Shown piece by piece: positions 1-7,448 of a stretch of DNA of 32,913 nucleotides; position 1 is the first letter of the stretch; every line of letters begins with the position of its first letter. The notes below the pieces were generated by a model that had not been told where the DNA came from, ran no database searches, and worked only from the letters and a program-made list of their open reading frames with translations. The stretch comes from an uncultured Muribaculaceae bacterium (GTDB lineage Bacteria > Bacteroidota > Bacteroidia > Bacteroidales > Muribaculaceae). The translations under genes and the position numbers were made by a program. The DNA lies in assembly GCA_905233845.1 (NCBI GenBank), contig CAJOFH010000003.1, positions 71,693-104,605 of the forward strand. Direction: 5' to 3'.

Positions 1-282
1 ATAATCCAAGACAAGTCGAAACTGAAAATCGCTGCTCTGCTTATTGACCGAGCCGCTAACAAAATCATCAATGCTGCCCAAACCACAATCAGCGACTACA
101 GTTCTGTTGTCCCTGGCGATGTGGACGGTGACGGTGAGGTTACAGCTGGTGACGTGACAAAACTCTACAATATTCTACTCAACGACGATGAGACTGGTGT
201 TGTTAATGGCGACCAGGATGGTGATGGCGTTATTACAGCTGCCGACATTACAGCAATTTACAACATCTTGCTCGGACAGTGA
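1..282 (+). CDS. C-terminal end of a secreted protein with dockerin-like repeats (5' truncated)
   Basis: The reading frame is open from the first base and ends at TGA 280-282, so only the last 93 residues are seen. About 40 helical-looking residues precede a dockerin-like module: two Ca-binding-type loops (DVDGDGEVTAGD and DQDGDGVITAAD), each followed by a helix ending in YNILL. The protein stops a few residues after the second helix. The layout matches the C-terminus of the 510-aa protein at 5871-7403. Dockerin type I modules bind cohesins in clostridia. In Bacteroidales similar tails occur on secreted proteins without a known scaffoldin, so the partner is unknown. The upstream catalytic or binding part lies outside the window. 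Confidence 0.8.
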   Translation: MIQDKSKLKIAALLIDRAANKIINAAQTTISDYSSVVPGDVDGDGEVTAGDVTKLYNILLNDDETGVVNGDQDGDGVITAADITAIYNILLGQ

Positions 283-318
283 TTAAACTCATTGGCATTA
301 TAGATGTCTAATTTCTGA

Positions 319-382
319 AAGGATGTTGCATAACTCATTGCTCCTCCTAAATGATAGAGCAAAATGGTTTTGCAACATCCTT
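319..382 (+). repeat. Long inverted repeat (hairpin) ahead of the tlpA-like operon
   Basis: AAGGATGTTGCA (319-330) is exactly complementary to TGCAACATCCTT (371-382). Inside the 40-nt loop a second pair (TTGCTC / GAGCAA) can form, so the whole block folds as an extended stem. It lies between the dockerin-like gene end and the TlpA-like start at 408. It has no T-run on the right side, so a simple intrinsic terminator is uncertain. It could be a terminator for the upstream gene, a 5' UTR structure of the operon, or a small palindromic repeat. Confidence 0.6.
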
Positions 383-407
383 ATGATTAATCAAAAATAC
401 TAAAAAC

Positions 408-899
408 ATGAAGAAGATAGCTTTATTACTATGTCTTTTCGCCTTGATGGCTTCGAGCGATATGTTTGCTCAGCTACCAAATCTGACTCTGAAAACCATT
501 GACGGAAAATCGGTTAGACTTGACACGCTGTCTAATAATGGCAAGCCCATTATTATCGATTTCTTCGCCACTTGGTGCAAACCTTGTTTGCGTGAGCTTG
601 ATGCTATTAGTGAAGTTTACGATGAGTGGAAAGAGGAAACAGGGGTTAAGGTAATTGCCGTGAGCACCGACCAGGCACAAAACTCTCAAAAGGTAAAACC
701 GTTGGTCCGTAATCGTAACTGGGAATATGAAGTCTTACTTGACCCTAATGAAGATTTCAAGCGCGCGATGGGAGCGCAGAATATTCCTTTCACAATGATT
801 GTTGATGGTAACGGGAAGATTGTTTACAAGCATACAAGTTATACCGACGGTGCTGAAGAAGAACTTATAGAAAAGGTGCGAGAACTCATCGGTAAATGA
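408..899 (+). CDS. TlpA-like periplasmic thiol-disulfide oxidoreductase
   Basis: This is a 163-aa protein with an N-terminal signal peptide (MKKIALLLCLFALMASSDMFA, cleavage near residue 21) and a thioredoxin fold. The active site is W-C57-K-P-C60, in ATWCKPCLREL, and the cis-proline loop is NIPFTM (Pro127). TlpA/ResA-family proteins exchange disulfides in the periplasm, for example in cytochrome c maturation or repair of secreted proteins; the client here is unknown. The stop overlaps the start of the next gene (ATGA at 896-899), which implies translational coupling with the DUF6029-like and Omp28-like genes. No clear -33/-7 promoter is visible just upstream. Confidence 0.9.
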   Translation: MKKIALLLCLFALMASSDMFAQLPNLTLKTIDGKSVRLDTLSNNGKPIIIDFFATWCKPCLRELDAISEVYDEWKEETGVKVIAVSTDQAQNSQKVKPLVRNRNWEYEVLLDPNEDFKRAMGAQNIPFTMIVDGNGKIVYKHTSYTDGAEEELIEKVRELIGK

Positions 900-2560
900 A
901 AAGACTGTTCCTGTATATCATAGTGCTCTGTTGTTACTGTGGTGTCGCTGCTCAAGAACAAGATCAAGAAAAACAAGGGAGTGGCGTGAAACTCACGGGT
1001 AGCATTCAGAGCGATATGTTGGTGCCCATGAATGACGATGCCATTGGGGCCGAAAAAACCGAGGATTTCCAGACCAATACCTATGTCGATTTAATGTTGC
1101 AAAGCAAATATGTTGACGCAGGGTTAAGGTTGGAGTATCTCGACCACCCTTTGCCTGGCTTTGAGAAGGATTTTAAAGGTTGGGGTGTGCCTAATTTCTG
1201 GGTGAAAGGACGCTACAAAAACACCGAGCTCACGCTGGGTTCGTTTTACGAGCAGTTTGGCTTGGGACTGATTTTGCGAACTTACGAGCAACGTGCGTTG
1301 GGTATAGACAACTCGCTGATGGGAGCACGTCTCATAACAAGGCCCGTGAAGGGACTCACCATCAAAGCTCTCTCGGGACGCCAACGTCGCTATTGGGACT
1401 GGAACAAAGGGCTTGTGAGTGGTGCTGATGCCGAAGTCAACATCAACGAGTGGATTCCGGCATTGCGTGACAGGGGCACCGAATTAATGATTGGGGGCTC
1501 ATGGGTGAACAAATATGAGAAACAGGAAGACATCTTTGTTGATCCAACTCACAAGTACAACCTGCCCGAATATGTCAACGCTTGGGACGTGAGGGCGTCG
1601 CTCAACACTGGACCGTGGAGCATTCTCGCCGAGTATGCTCAAAAAACTCAAGACCCGTCGTTTGACAATGGATACAATTACGACAAAGGTACTGCCGCTG
1701 TACTCTCGGGATCATACTCTAATAATGGATTGAGCATTTTGCTGCAAGCTAAGCGCAGCGAGAATATGTCGTTCCGTAGCCGGCGCAGTATGATTGGCAC
1801 CTCGTCGTTCATCAACCATCTGCCAGCTTTCACACAAGACCAAACCTACGCTTTGGCGGCTCTATATCCTTATGCTACTCAATTGGCAGGAGGTGAATGG
1901 GCCTATCAAGCCGAGGTGGGCTACAACTTCAAGCGCAAGACTAAGTTGGGTGGAAAGTACGGTATGAATTTGAAACTGAATTTCTCGCATGTCCGGTGGA
2001 AGGGCGAGACTTTCTATCAAGACATTGACCTGACAATGACGCGCAAGTTGTCGAGTAGCGTCAAGCTCATTCTCATGTACATGAACCAGCGCTACAATCA
2101 AACTGTGGTTGAAGGTCATGGGGGAATGATTCGTTCTAATATCTTTATTGCCGACGTTAAATTCCAGTTGTCGAAGAAAGCTTCTATACGTACAGAGCTC
2201 CAATACATGATAAGGAGTGATGACGATTTAGACTGGGGCTACGATTTCGCAGTACTTGCATTAGCTCCACACTGGATGTTCTCAATTAATGATGTATACA
2301 AGGGCGACTGGGCTTATGGTCTCATAGAGCTCTCGTTAGCACCACATTGGATGTTCTCACTAAGTGACATGTATAATGTGGGAGACACTAAAACTCATTA
2401 TTATCATGGCGATGTCACTTTCAGCGCCGCCGGGCATCGTGTGTCATTGGGCTTTGGGCGAACTCGTGCGGGTTATAACTGTTCGGGAGGCGTGTGTAGA
2501 TATGTTCCAGCAAGTAGAGGTTTCACTTTATCTTACAACTACAACTTTAGCATTTTATGA
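896..2560 (+). CDS. DUF6029-like predicted outer-membrane beta-barrel protein
   Basis: This is a 554-aa protein with a signal peptide (cleavage after about VAAQ, residue 20). It has alternating aromatic/polar strands typical of an outer-membrane barrel and a C-terminal strand ending in aromatic residues (LSYNYNFSIL). It resembles the Bacteroidota DUF6029 family, which I recognise from its context between a TlpA-like protein and an Omp28-like lipoprotein; no biochemical role is known to me. It overlaps both neighbours by 4 bases (ATGA). Residues 446-470 and 471-495 form a tandem repeat, both containing LAPHWMFS. A CSGGVC cysteine pair lies near the C-terminus and could be a substrate of the neighbouring thioredoxin. 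Confidence 0.8.
   Translation: MKRLFLYIIVLCCYCGVAAQEQDQEKQGSGVKLTGSIQSDMLVPMNDDAIGAEKTEDFQTNTYVDLMLQSKYVDAGLRLEYLDHPLPGFEKDFKGWGVPNFWVKGRYKNTELTLGSFYEQFGLGLILRTYEQRALGIDNSLMGARLITRPVKGLTIKALSGRQRRYWDWNKGLVSGADAEVNINEWIPALRDRGTELMIGGSWVNKYEKQEDIFVDPTHKYNLPEYVNAWDVRASLNTGPWSILAEYAQKTQDPSFDNGYNYDKGTAAVLSGSYSNNGLSILLQAKRSENMSFRSRRSMIGTSSFINHLPAFTQDQTYALAALYPYATQLAGGEWAYQAEVGYNFKRKTKLGGKYGMNLKLNFSHVRWKGETFYQDIDLTMTRKLSSSVKLILMYMNQRYNQTVVEGHGGMIRSNIFIADVKFQLSKKASIRTELQYMIRSDDDLDWGYDFAVLALAPHWMFSINDVYKGDWAYGLIELSLAPHWMFSLSDMYNVGDTKTHYYHGDVTFSAAGHRVSLGFGRTRAGYNCSGGVCRYVPASRGFTLSYNYNFSIL
2231..2380 (+). repeat. Tandem 75-bp in-frame duplication inside the DUF6029-like gene
   Basis: Bases 2231-2305 and 2306-2380 encode two 25-aa units starting DWGY and DWAY, with 14 of 25 residues identical by eye, including the block LAPHWMFS. 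The DNA has diverged at many third positions, so the duplication is not recent. It would add one extra strand or hairpin to the predicted barrel. Confidence 0.75.
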
Positions 2561-3360
2561 GAACCAAAGCTTACATAACATTACTGCTGCTGTTCGCAGT
2601 GCTAATGGCTGCATGTAGCCACATTGACGAGGATGAGCGACTAATTTATGTGAAACCAGCGCCTGTGTCGCGCAGTGTCCTCTTGGAGGATTTCACGGGA
2701 CAGCGTTGTATTAACTGTCCGTTGGCGTCCGAAGAGATTGCTAAGCTTCAAGAGCAGTATGGTGAGGATGTCATCATTGCTGTGGGCATTCACTCAGGAC
2801 CTTTAGGCTTTTACACCAACAGCCGATACTATGGGCTAAAAACTGAAGTGGGTGATGAGTATTACAACCATTGGAACCTGGAATACCAGCCAGTGGGCAT
2901 GATTGACCGAGGTTCTCCTGCCGAGTATACTGCCTGGGGAACTCTCGTTCGACAAGAGTTGCAAAAGACTGCACCAGTCGATATTGATCTTACTGTGACT
3001 CCTGGAGATAGTCTCCGAGTTGATATTTACACTATGATAAAAGGTGTAGACGGAAACACGCAAGGCAAACTACAGCTTTGGATAGTGGAAGATGATATCA
3101 CTGCTTTCCAGATGATGCCCGACGGCACTCTCGACAACAACTACATTCATAAGCATGTGTTCCGTGCTGCCGTCAATGGCCAATGGGGTGAAGATGTTGA
3201 CGTTCAAGAGGGATATAACATCATTAAAGATCACTCCATCATACTCAATGGAGACTGGAACCCAGAAAAACTCTCTGTTGTGGCTTTCGTCTATAATGAC
3301 TCTGGCGTCCTCCAAGTCACAAGGGCAGCCCTACAAGAAGCTGACGTCCCCGAAGAGTAG
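2557..3360 (+). CDS. Omp28-like outer-membrane lipoprotein with CxxC thioredoxin-like motif
   Basis: This is a 267-aa lipoprotein with lipobox LMAAC (Cys20). It then has a thioredoxin-like N-terminal core (VLLEDFTGQRCINCP, Cys51 and Cys54) and a beta-rich C-terminal half. This is the layout of the Bacteroidota Omp28-related family, named after a Porphyromonas outer-membrane protein. The CxxCP motif suggests a redox or metal role, but no reaction is established. It is the third and last gene of the coupled operon, overlapping the DUF6029-like gene by ATGA, and is followed 21 bases later by a strong terminator. Confidence 0.85.
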   Translation: MRTKAYITLLLLFAVLMAACSHIDEDERLIYVKPAPVSRSVLLEDFTGQRCINCPLASEEIAKLQEQYGEDVIIAVGIHSGPLGFYTNSRYYGLKTEVGDEYYNHWNLEYQPVGMIDRGSPAEYTAWGTLVRQELQKTAPVDIDLTVTPGDSLRVDIYTMIKGVDGNTQGKLQLWIVEDDITAFQMMPDGTLDNNYIHKHVFRAAVNGQWGEDVDVQEGYNIIKDHSIILNGDWNPEKLSVVAFVYNDSGVLQVTRAALQEADVPEE

Positions 3361-3381
3361 TCATCAACTATAACTAAAGAA

Positions 3382-3427
3382 CAATAAGCTGTTAACTCAC
3401 ATAAGTTTGGCAGCTTATTGTTTTTTT
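3382..3427 (+). terminator. Rho-independent terminator of the TlpA/DUF6029/Omp28 operon
   Basis: A perfect 10-bp stem, CAATAAGCTG (3382-3391) with CAGCTTATTG (3411-3420), is followed directly by eight T residues. It sits just after the Omp28-like stop. The asd gene converges from the other side and ends at 3461. Confidence 0.85.
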
Positions 3428-3460
3428 CGCCGAAAGGGGCCCAGGAGGACCCATTATGAC

Positions 3461-4486
3461 TTATGCATTTTTCTTAGGGAACCCGCGGTGCGAGATTAGA
3501 TATTGCCCAATCTGCACGGCGTTGAGTGCAGCACCTTTCTTGATTTGGTCGCCTACTACCCAGAACGTGAGGCCGTTGTCACTGCTGGTGTCGATGCGGA
3601 TGCGGCCCACATACACTGGGTCTTTCCTTGTGCAGGTGATGGGCATAGGGTAGGTGTTGCTGGCGGGCTCGTCCATCACCACGATGCCAGGAGCCAGTTG
3701 CAGTGCGGCACGCGCTTCTTCGGGTGAGATAGGTTCTTCGCACTCAATCCACACCGCCTCGCTATGGGTGCGCATCACTGGAACTCGCACACAAGTAGCG
3801 CTCACCCTGATGTCGCTGTGCATGATTTTGCATGTCTCGCGCACCATCTTCATCTCTTCCTTGGTATAGTCGTTGTCGGCAAAGATGTCGATGTGAGGTA
3901 TCACGTTATAGGCGAGTTGGTGCTGGAAGTGCTTCACGGTGGTCTCGAGTTTGCCATGAGCTATTTCGCTCTGCTGCAATGCCAGCTCGTCCATAGCCTG
4001 CAATCCAGCGCCACTGGCGGCCTGATAGGTAGCCACCTGCACGTTCTTGATGTGGGAGATGTTGTCAAGCGGCTTCAGTGCAACCACAAGGATGATGGTA
4101 GAGCAGTTGGGGTTGGCGATGATGCGGCGTGGAGCATTCAGGGCGTCGTCGCCATTTACCTCAGGAACTACCAGTGGCACGTCATCGTCCATACGGAACG
4201 CACTGCTGTTGTCAATCATGATGCAGCCATATTTCGTAATTGTCTCGGCAAACTCTTTAGCAGGACCTCCGCCCATCGACACAAAAGCGATGTCGATGTC
4301 CTTGAAGTCGTCATTATGCTGTAACAACTTCACCACGTGGTCTTTGCCACGGAACGTGAAGATGCGTCCGGCACTGCGCGCCGAACCAAACAATACCAGC
4401 TCGTCAACAGGAAAATTCTGCTCATCGAGCACTCGCATAAACTCTTGTCCCACAGCGCCACTCGCGCCAACTATCGCTACTTTCAT
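3461..4486 (-). CDS. asd: Aspartate-semialdehyde dehydrogenase
   Basis: This 341-aa enzyme reduces L-aspartyl-4-phosphate to aspartate semialdehyde with NADPH. This is the branch point to lysine/diaminopimelate, threonine and methionine. The N-terminal NADP loop is GASGAVG (residues 7-13), the catalytic nucleophile is Cys128 in NPNCSTI, and the acid/base His241 lies in MRTHSEA. Length and motifs are normal for the bacterial Asd family. It has its own promoter (4526-4557) about 40 bases upstream of ATG. It appears to be a single-gene unit, convergent with the Omp28 operon. Confidence 0.96.
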   Translation of the reverse strand: MKVAIVGASGAVGQEFMRVLDEQNFPVDELVLFGSARSAGRIFTFRGKDHVVKLLQHNDDFKDIDIAFVSMGGGPAKEFAETITKYGCIMIDNSSAFRMDDDVPLVVPEVNGDDALNAPRRIIANPNCSTIILVVALKPLDNISHIKNVQVATYQAASGAGLQAMDELALQQSEIAHGKLETTVKHFQHQLAYNVIPHIDIFADNDYTKEEMKMVRETCKIMHSDIRVSATCVRVPVMRTHSEAVWIECEEPISPEEARAALQLAPGIVVMDEPASNTYPMPITCTRKDPVYVGRIRIDTSSDNGLTFWVVGDQIKKGAALNAVQIGQYLISHRGFPKKNA

Positions 4487-4525
4487 TTTAATTAAGTGTA
4501 ATGAGTTTCTTTTTGTTTATTGCCA

Positions 4526-4557
4526 CAAAGTTATTGATTTTTTGTGTTAATAGCAAA
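4526..4557 (-). promoter_or_regulatory. Bacteroidota-type promoter of asd
   Basis: Read on the minus strand, TTTG (4557-4554) is followed by a 20-base spacer and TAACTTTG (4533-4526). This fits the Bacteroidota primary sigma consensus TTTG-N19-21-TAnnTTTG. Transcription would start about 30 bases upstream of the asd ATG. Confidence 0.75.
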
Positions 4558-4612
4558 TTACGTGCCACAAAAACAGTGCAAGGTGAACGAATGCTAAACT
4601 TGTTTGAGCTTT

Positions 4613-5233
4613 CTAAACCGCAGCCTGATTTATCACAATTGCACGGGCAAGGTCGTTAAGTTCCCAGCATTGAGCCCCTGTTAATTCGTGTTGTTCATTT
4701 TTGAGTTGTGGCGATACGAGCAATAATTTCCCATTAGCGCAGGCATCAAACAACTTGCCTGTTGGTTTTTCTTTGTTTGAATATTTTTTGGTTGTGAGAA
4801 TGATAATGGGCAAACCATAGTCAATGGCGCGGTTCATGATGGTTTTCTCGCCTGCGCTTATGCCAGGTGTTACTATTACATAGCCTTGCTCAGCTAAATC
4901 GAGAATCTCGTTCCATTTTTCTTCGATTTGCTCTTTGGTGAGTTTTCTTGTGCATTGCACCTGAACTTTTAAAGGAAAATTGAGTAGAAAACGGTTGCCG
5001 ATAGTACTTGCTACTGTGCCAGCAATCATTTCTTCATGATGGCAGGTGAAATAATCAGGGCGTTGTAGTTTGAGCCATAGCCTGCGAGGATTGTCGTGCA
5101 CATAGTTAATCATGTGTTGCAGCTGTCCTTTGTTTTTCAAGATGCGGTCATGATAACCTTTCCCCCATAGGGGAAGAGAAACTGTTTGTGATGATTGTGG
5201 GGTAGAGGCTGTCGTCACAGTGAGCTGAGGCAT
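4613..5233 (-). pseudogene. C-terminal part of a split RAYT-like Y1 transposase fused to a Rossmann-like domain
   Basis: This is a 206-residue frame starting at an ATG inside the 56-bp palindrome. From about residue 10 it carries the end of an HUH/Y1 transposase: LPLWGKGYHDRIL, then INYVHDNPRRL with the probable catalytic Tyr44. After residue 60 comes a separate domain with a Rossmann-like look (GYVIVTPGISAGEKTIMNRA, GLPIIILTT, FDACANGKLLLVSP), which recalls the DprA/SLOG nucleotide-binding fold. It lacks the HxH motif, which lies in the other half at 5242-5655. Alone it cannot be an active transposase. The C-terminal domain may still be made from the internal ATG. The original gene would have had 328 codons. 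Confidence 0.75.
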
Positions 5234-5260
5234 GCCTCAGCTCACTGTGACGACAGCCTC
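5205..5260. repeat. 56-bp perfect palindrome interrupting the transposase gene
   Basis: The arms 5205-5232 and 5233-5260 are exact reverse complements with no spacer; the centre is GGCA/TGCC. The flanking bases (A and A) do not pair. On the minus strand it brings a TGA in frame with the upstream half. The length (56) is not a multiple of three, so it also shifts the frame. Deleting exactly these 56 bases joins the halves as ...NRAV-TPQSSQ... without a stop. I see no second copy in the window. Confidence 0.9.
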
Positions 5261-5655
5261 ACCGCACGATTGCAGCCAATCTTAAACCCATTTACAACCT
5301 GACCCAGGTGTTGTGGAATATCTTCGGTGAAATATAGAATCCCGTGGAAGTGGTCGGGCATTAATTGATAGGCAATTACTTGCACTTTTGGATAGTAATG
5401 CTGAATATCGCGCCATGCAAGTATTACGTGCCTCCCAAGGTCACTAGGCTTAACCCATGGTTGTTTATGTAATTCGTCACTGTCACATAGGGTGCCCAAG
5501 ACTGCTTTACGTTGCTCGGTGCACAGGGTTATCATATAAATTCCTTTGCCTCGATAGTCATGACAAGCCTTGCGCTGAAGCATGTTATGTTTAAGTTCTG
5601 CTTCAGGATGCCGTTTTATCCATTCCATCCGTGCTGCAAGTCGTTTCTCATCCAT
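5242..5655 (-). pseudogene. N-terminal part of the split RAYT-like Y1 (HUH) transposase
   Basis: This 137-aa frame carries the HUH motif of IS200/REP-associated tyrosine transposases (QLMPDHFHGIL, His102 and His104) after conserved strands (GKGIYMITLCTEQR). It ends at a TGA inside the palindrome, before the catalytic tyrosine helix, so the nuclease is incomplete. I take the ATG at 5655 (MDEKRLAARMEW). An upstream in-frame TTG at 5679 falls inside the -7 promoter element and is unlikely to be used. Such enzymes cut and join single-stranded DNA at hairpin repeats. No IS ends are obvious around the gene, consistent with a domesticated RAYT rather than a self-mobile IS. Confidence 0.8.
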
Positions 5656-5676
5656 AAAATATTTTTTTGTTTTTTG

Positions 5677-5708
5677 CAAAGTTATAAATATTTCTTTTGA
5701 AACACAAA
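5677..5708 (-). promoter_or_regulatory. Bacteroidota-type promoter of the RAYT-like gene
   Basis: On the minus strand, TTTG (5708-5705), a 20-base spacer and TAACTTTG (5684-5677) match the TTTG/TAnnTTTG consensus. The start point would fall near 5670, giving a leader of about 15 bases to the ATG at 5655. This rules against a start at the TTG at 5679. Confidence 0.75.
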
Positions 5709-5799
5709 TATCAAAATCGTCTGCCTGTTTTCAACGTGAGCCAAGGCTCTGCTCTTAATACTTCAAGTTCACTTTTTGAATGAATTGTTATTACAGTTG

Positions 5800-5830
5800 T
5801 TTGATGTTTCACTGATATTTTGTAACTTTG
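5800..5830 (+). promoter_or_regulatory. Bacteroidota-type promoter of the dockerin-like gene
   Basis: TTTG (5800-5803), a 19-base spacer and TAACTTTG (5823-5830) lie 40 bases upstream of the ATG at 5871. It is divergent from the RAYT promoter at 5677-5708, so the 215-bp space 5656-5870 is a divergent promoter region. Confidence 0.75.
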
Positions 5831-5870
5831 CACGTTAAAAATAGAACAACAACCTATAAAGATAAACTAA

Positions 5871-7403
5871 ATGAAAAAACTATTCACGTTTTTGTTGATT
5901 GCACTGGTTGCTTTCAGTGCCAGTGCAGTTGAGCAGTATAACTTAGAGATTTGTGGAGTACGAGTTACAAGCGATAATTCCAATAACTTGACGCAAATTC
6001 TTACTGAGAATGGCTACTTACAGAGCGGAACTGTTAGTTTTAACTCCTATCAACTCACGCTTAACAATGCTGTTATATCAAGCCCCGACAAAGATATTAT
6101 ACGAATAAATAGCAATGGTGGCAATTACACCGAAGTCAATTCTTTACAGATTTTGGTGCTTGGTAATTGCGTGTTGGAGACCAATGCCAGCAATAGTAAT
6201 TTGTCTTGTATAACATCGGCTGGTAATGTGAAAACCAGTCAAGCGTATGGCTTTACAGGCAACGGCTCCCTAACGATGACATCGGGCAATATAGCATTCA
6301 TGACATTCAACAAGGACTGGGTGCGTTATCGTTTCAGTGGTCCTAATGTTACTATAAACGGTGGTAATTATGGCATCTACTCGACTAGTGTCTATGATGT
6401 GAAATACGAGATGGTCAGTGGCTCGCTGACCGTGAATAGTAACTATCGTGCCATTTGGAATTACTTTAATTTCGAGCAGGGAATCTCGGGAGTAATGGAA
6501 TTTGGTGATGGCATGGAAATCCTGGAGCCCGAAGGCGGGCACCTGGTGTTTGACCCCACAGCAATGAGTGGCGGCGTGACGATTGAGGATGGAAACAACC
6601 AGTCTGCTTCCCACGTCAAGATAGGTGTGCGCAACTATCCACTCACTGTTGGCGGTGTGCAGATGACATCCAAAAACTGCGATGACATCCTGGGCGATGG
6701 AAAGGTATATTACAACCCAAGCACCAACACTTTGACATTGAACAATGCTACCGTCAGCAATGATTATCAGGTCATAAAAAGCGACATCGAAGGGCTGCAT
6801 CTTGAACTCTTGGGCGAGAACCACCTCATTACCCAGCGTAATGTCTATGGCTTATATTTCCTTGAGAGCGATGGGGTTGTGATTGACGGCGGTGGTTCTC
6901 TCATCATGGAGTCGGCTGTTAACCAAGTGAGCATAGGCTATTTCACTCACAGGGCCGATGCCCCTGCACACACCACCATACGCAACTGCTCTATCACGAC
7001 ACCTGGAGGTATGATTCAGAATGAGGATAACGACTGCTCGCTCACTGTCGACAATGCTTATATCTACATTGGTAATGGCTACTTCTGTACACCGCCAGTG
7101 CTCACTCTCAACAACTGCCACATCACCAAGCCCGAGGGTGGTCATGTTAATTATTACGGACAGATTTGTGCTAACGGCAGCGAAAATATGTACTGGGGCG
7201 AGATTGAAATCGTGCCTAGTCCACAAGGAATTGTGGGTGACGTTGACGGCGACGGTTCGGTAACCAGTGCCGACATTACAGCGCTTTACAACTTCCTGCT
7301 CAACAACGACACTAGCGCCTTGGTGAACGGTGATCAGGATGGCGACGGCAGCATCACCAGCGCCGATGTTACATCGGTATATAACATCCTTCTTGGAAAC
7401 TAA
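5871..7403 (+). CDS. Secreted protein with two repeated beta modules and a C-terminal dockerin-like domain
   Basis: This is a 510-aa protein with a signal peptide (MKKLFTFLLIALVAFSASA). Two related modules follow, about residues 22-220 and 252-445. They open with similar strands (YNLEICGVRVTS and YPLTVGGVQMTS), share LTLNNA, and look like beta-solenoid or Ig-like repeats rich in Asn, Gly and Thr. Residues 456-510 are a dockerin-like pair of loops (DVDGDGSVTSAD, DQDGDGSITSAD), each followed by an Ala/Tyr/Leu helix, and the last helix ends one turn before the stop. I recognise no catalytic motif. A surface binding or structural role is only inferred. It has its own promoter, and the next lipoprotein gene starts 45 bases downstream. 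Confidence 0.8.
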   Translation: MKKLFTFLLIALVAFSASAVEQYNLEICGVRVTSDNSNNLTQILTENGYLQSGTVSFNSYQLTLNNAVISSPDKDIIRINSNGGNYTEVNSLQILVLGNCVLETNASNSNLSCITSAGNVKTSQAYGFTGNGSLTMTSGNIAFMTFNKDWVRYRFSGPNVTINGGNYGIYSTSVYDVKYEMVSGSLTVNSNYRAIWNYFNFEQGISGVMEFGDGMEILEPEGGHLVFDPTAMSGGVTIEDGNNQSASHVKIGVRNYPLTVGGVQMTSKNCDDILGDGKVYYNPSTNTLTLNNATVSNDYQVIKSDIEGLHLELLGENHLITQRNVYGLYFLESDGVVIDGGGSLIMESAVNQVSIGYFTHRADAPAHTTIRNCSITTPGGMIQNEDNDCSLTVDNAYIYIGNGYFCTPPVLTLNNCHITKPEGGHVNYYGQICANGSENMYWGEIEIVPSPQGIVGDVDGDGSVTSADITALYNFLLNNDTSALVNGDQDGDGSITSADVTSVYNILLGN

Positions 7404-7448
7404 TCTTTTATTCACTTTTTATATTAATTCATTAATCAATCTACATTT

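Noticed and set aside
3764-4324. 186-codon open frame antisense to asd
   Set aside because: It is a shadow of the asd coding sequence with His/Val-rich composition and no start context.
5205-5260. Programmed ribosomal frameshift joining the two transposase halves
   Set aside because: No slippery sequence is apparent, and the frame change is fully explained by the 56-bp palindromic insertion, which also brings a stop codon.
5656-5679. TTG start at 5679 for the RAYT-like gene
   Set aside because: The TTG is part of the TAACTTTG -7 element, so it would lie upstream of the transcription start.
6270-7415. Two open frames of 184 and 187 codons antisense to the dockerin-like gene
   Set aside because: The sense gene has a promoter, signal peptide and domain structure. 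The antisense frames have none of these.
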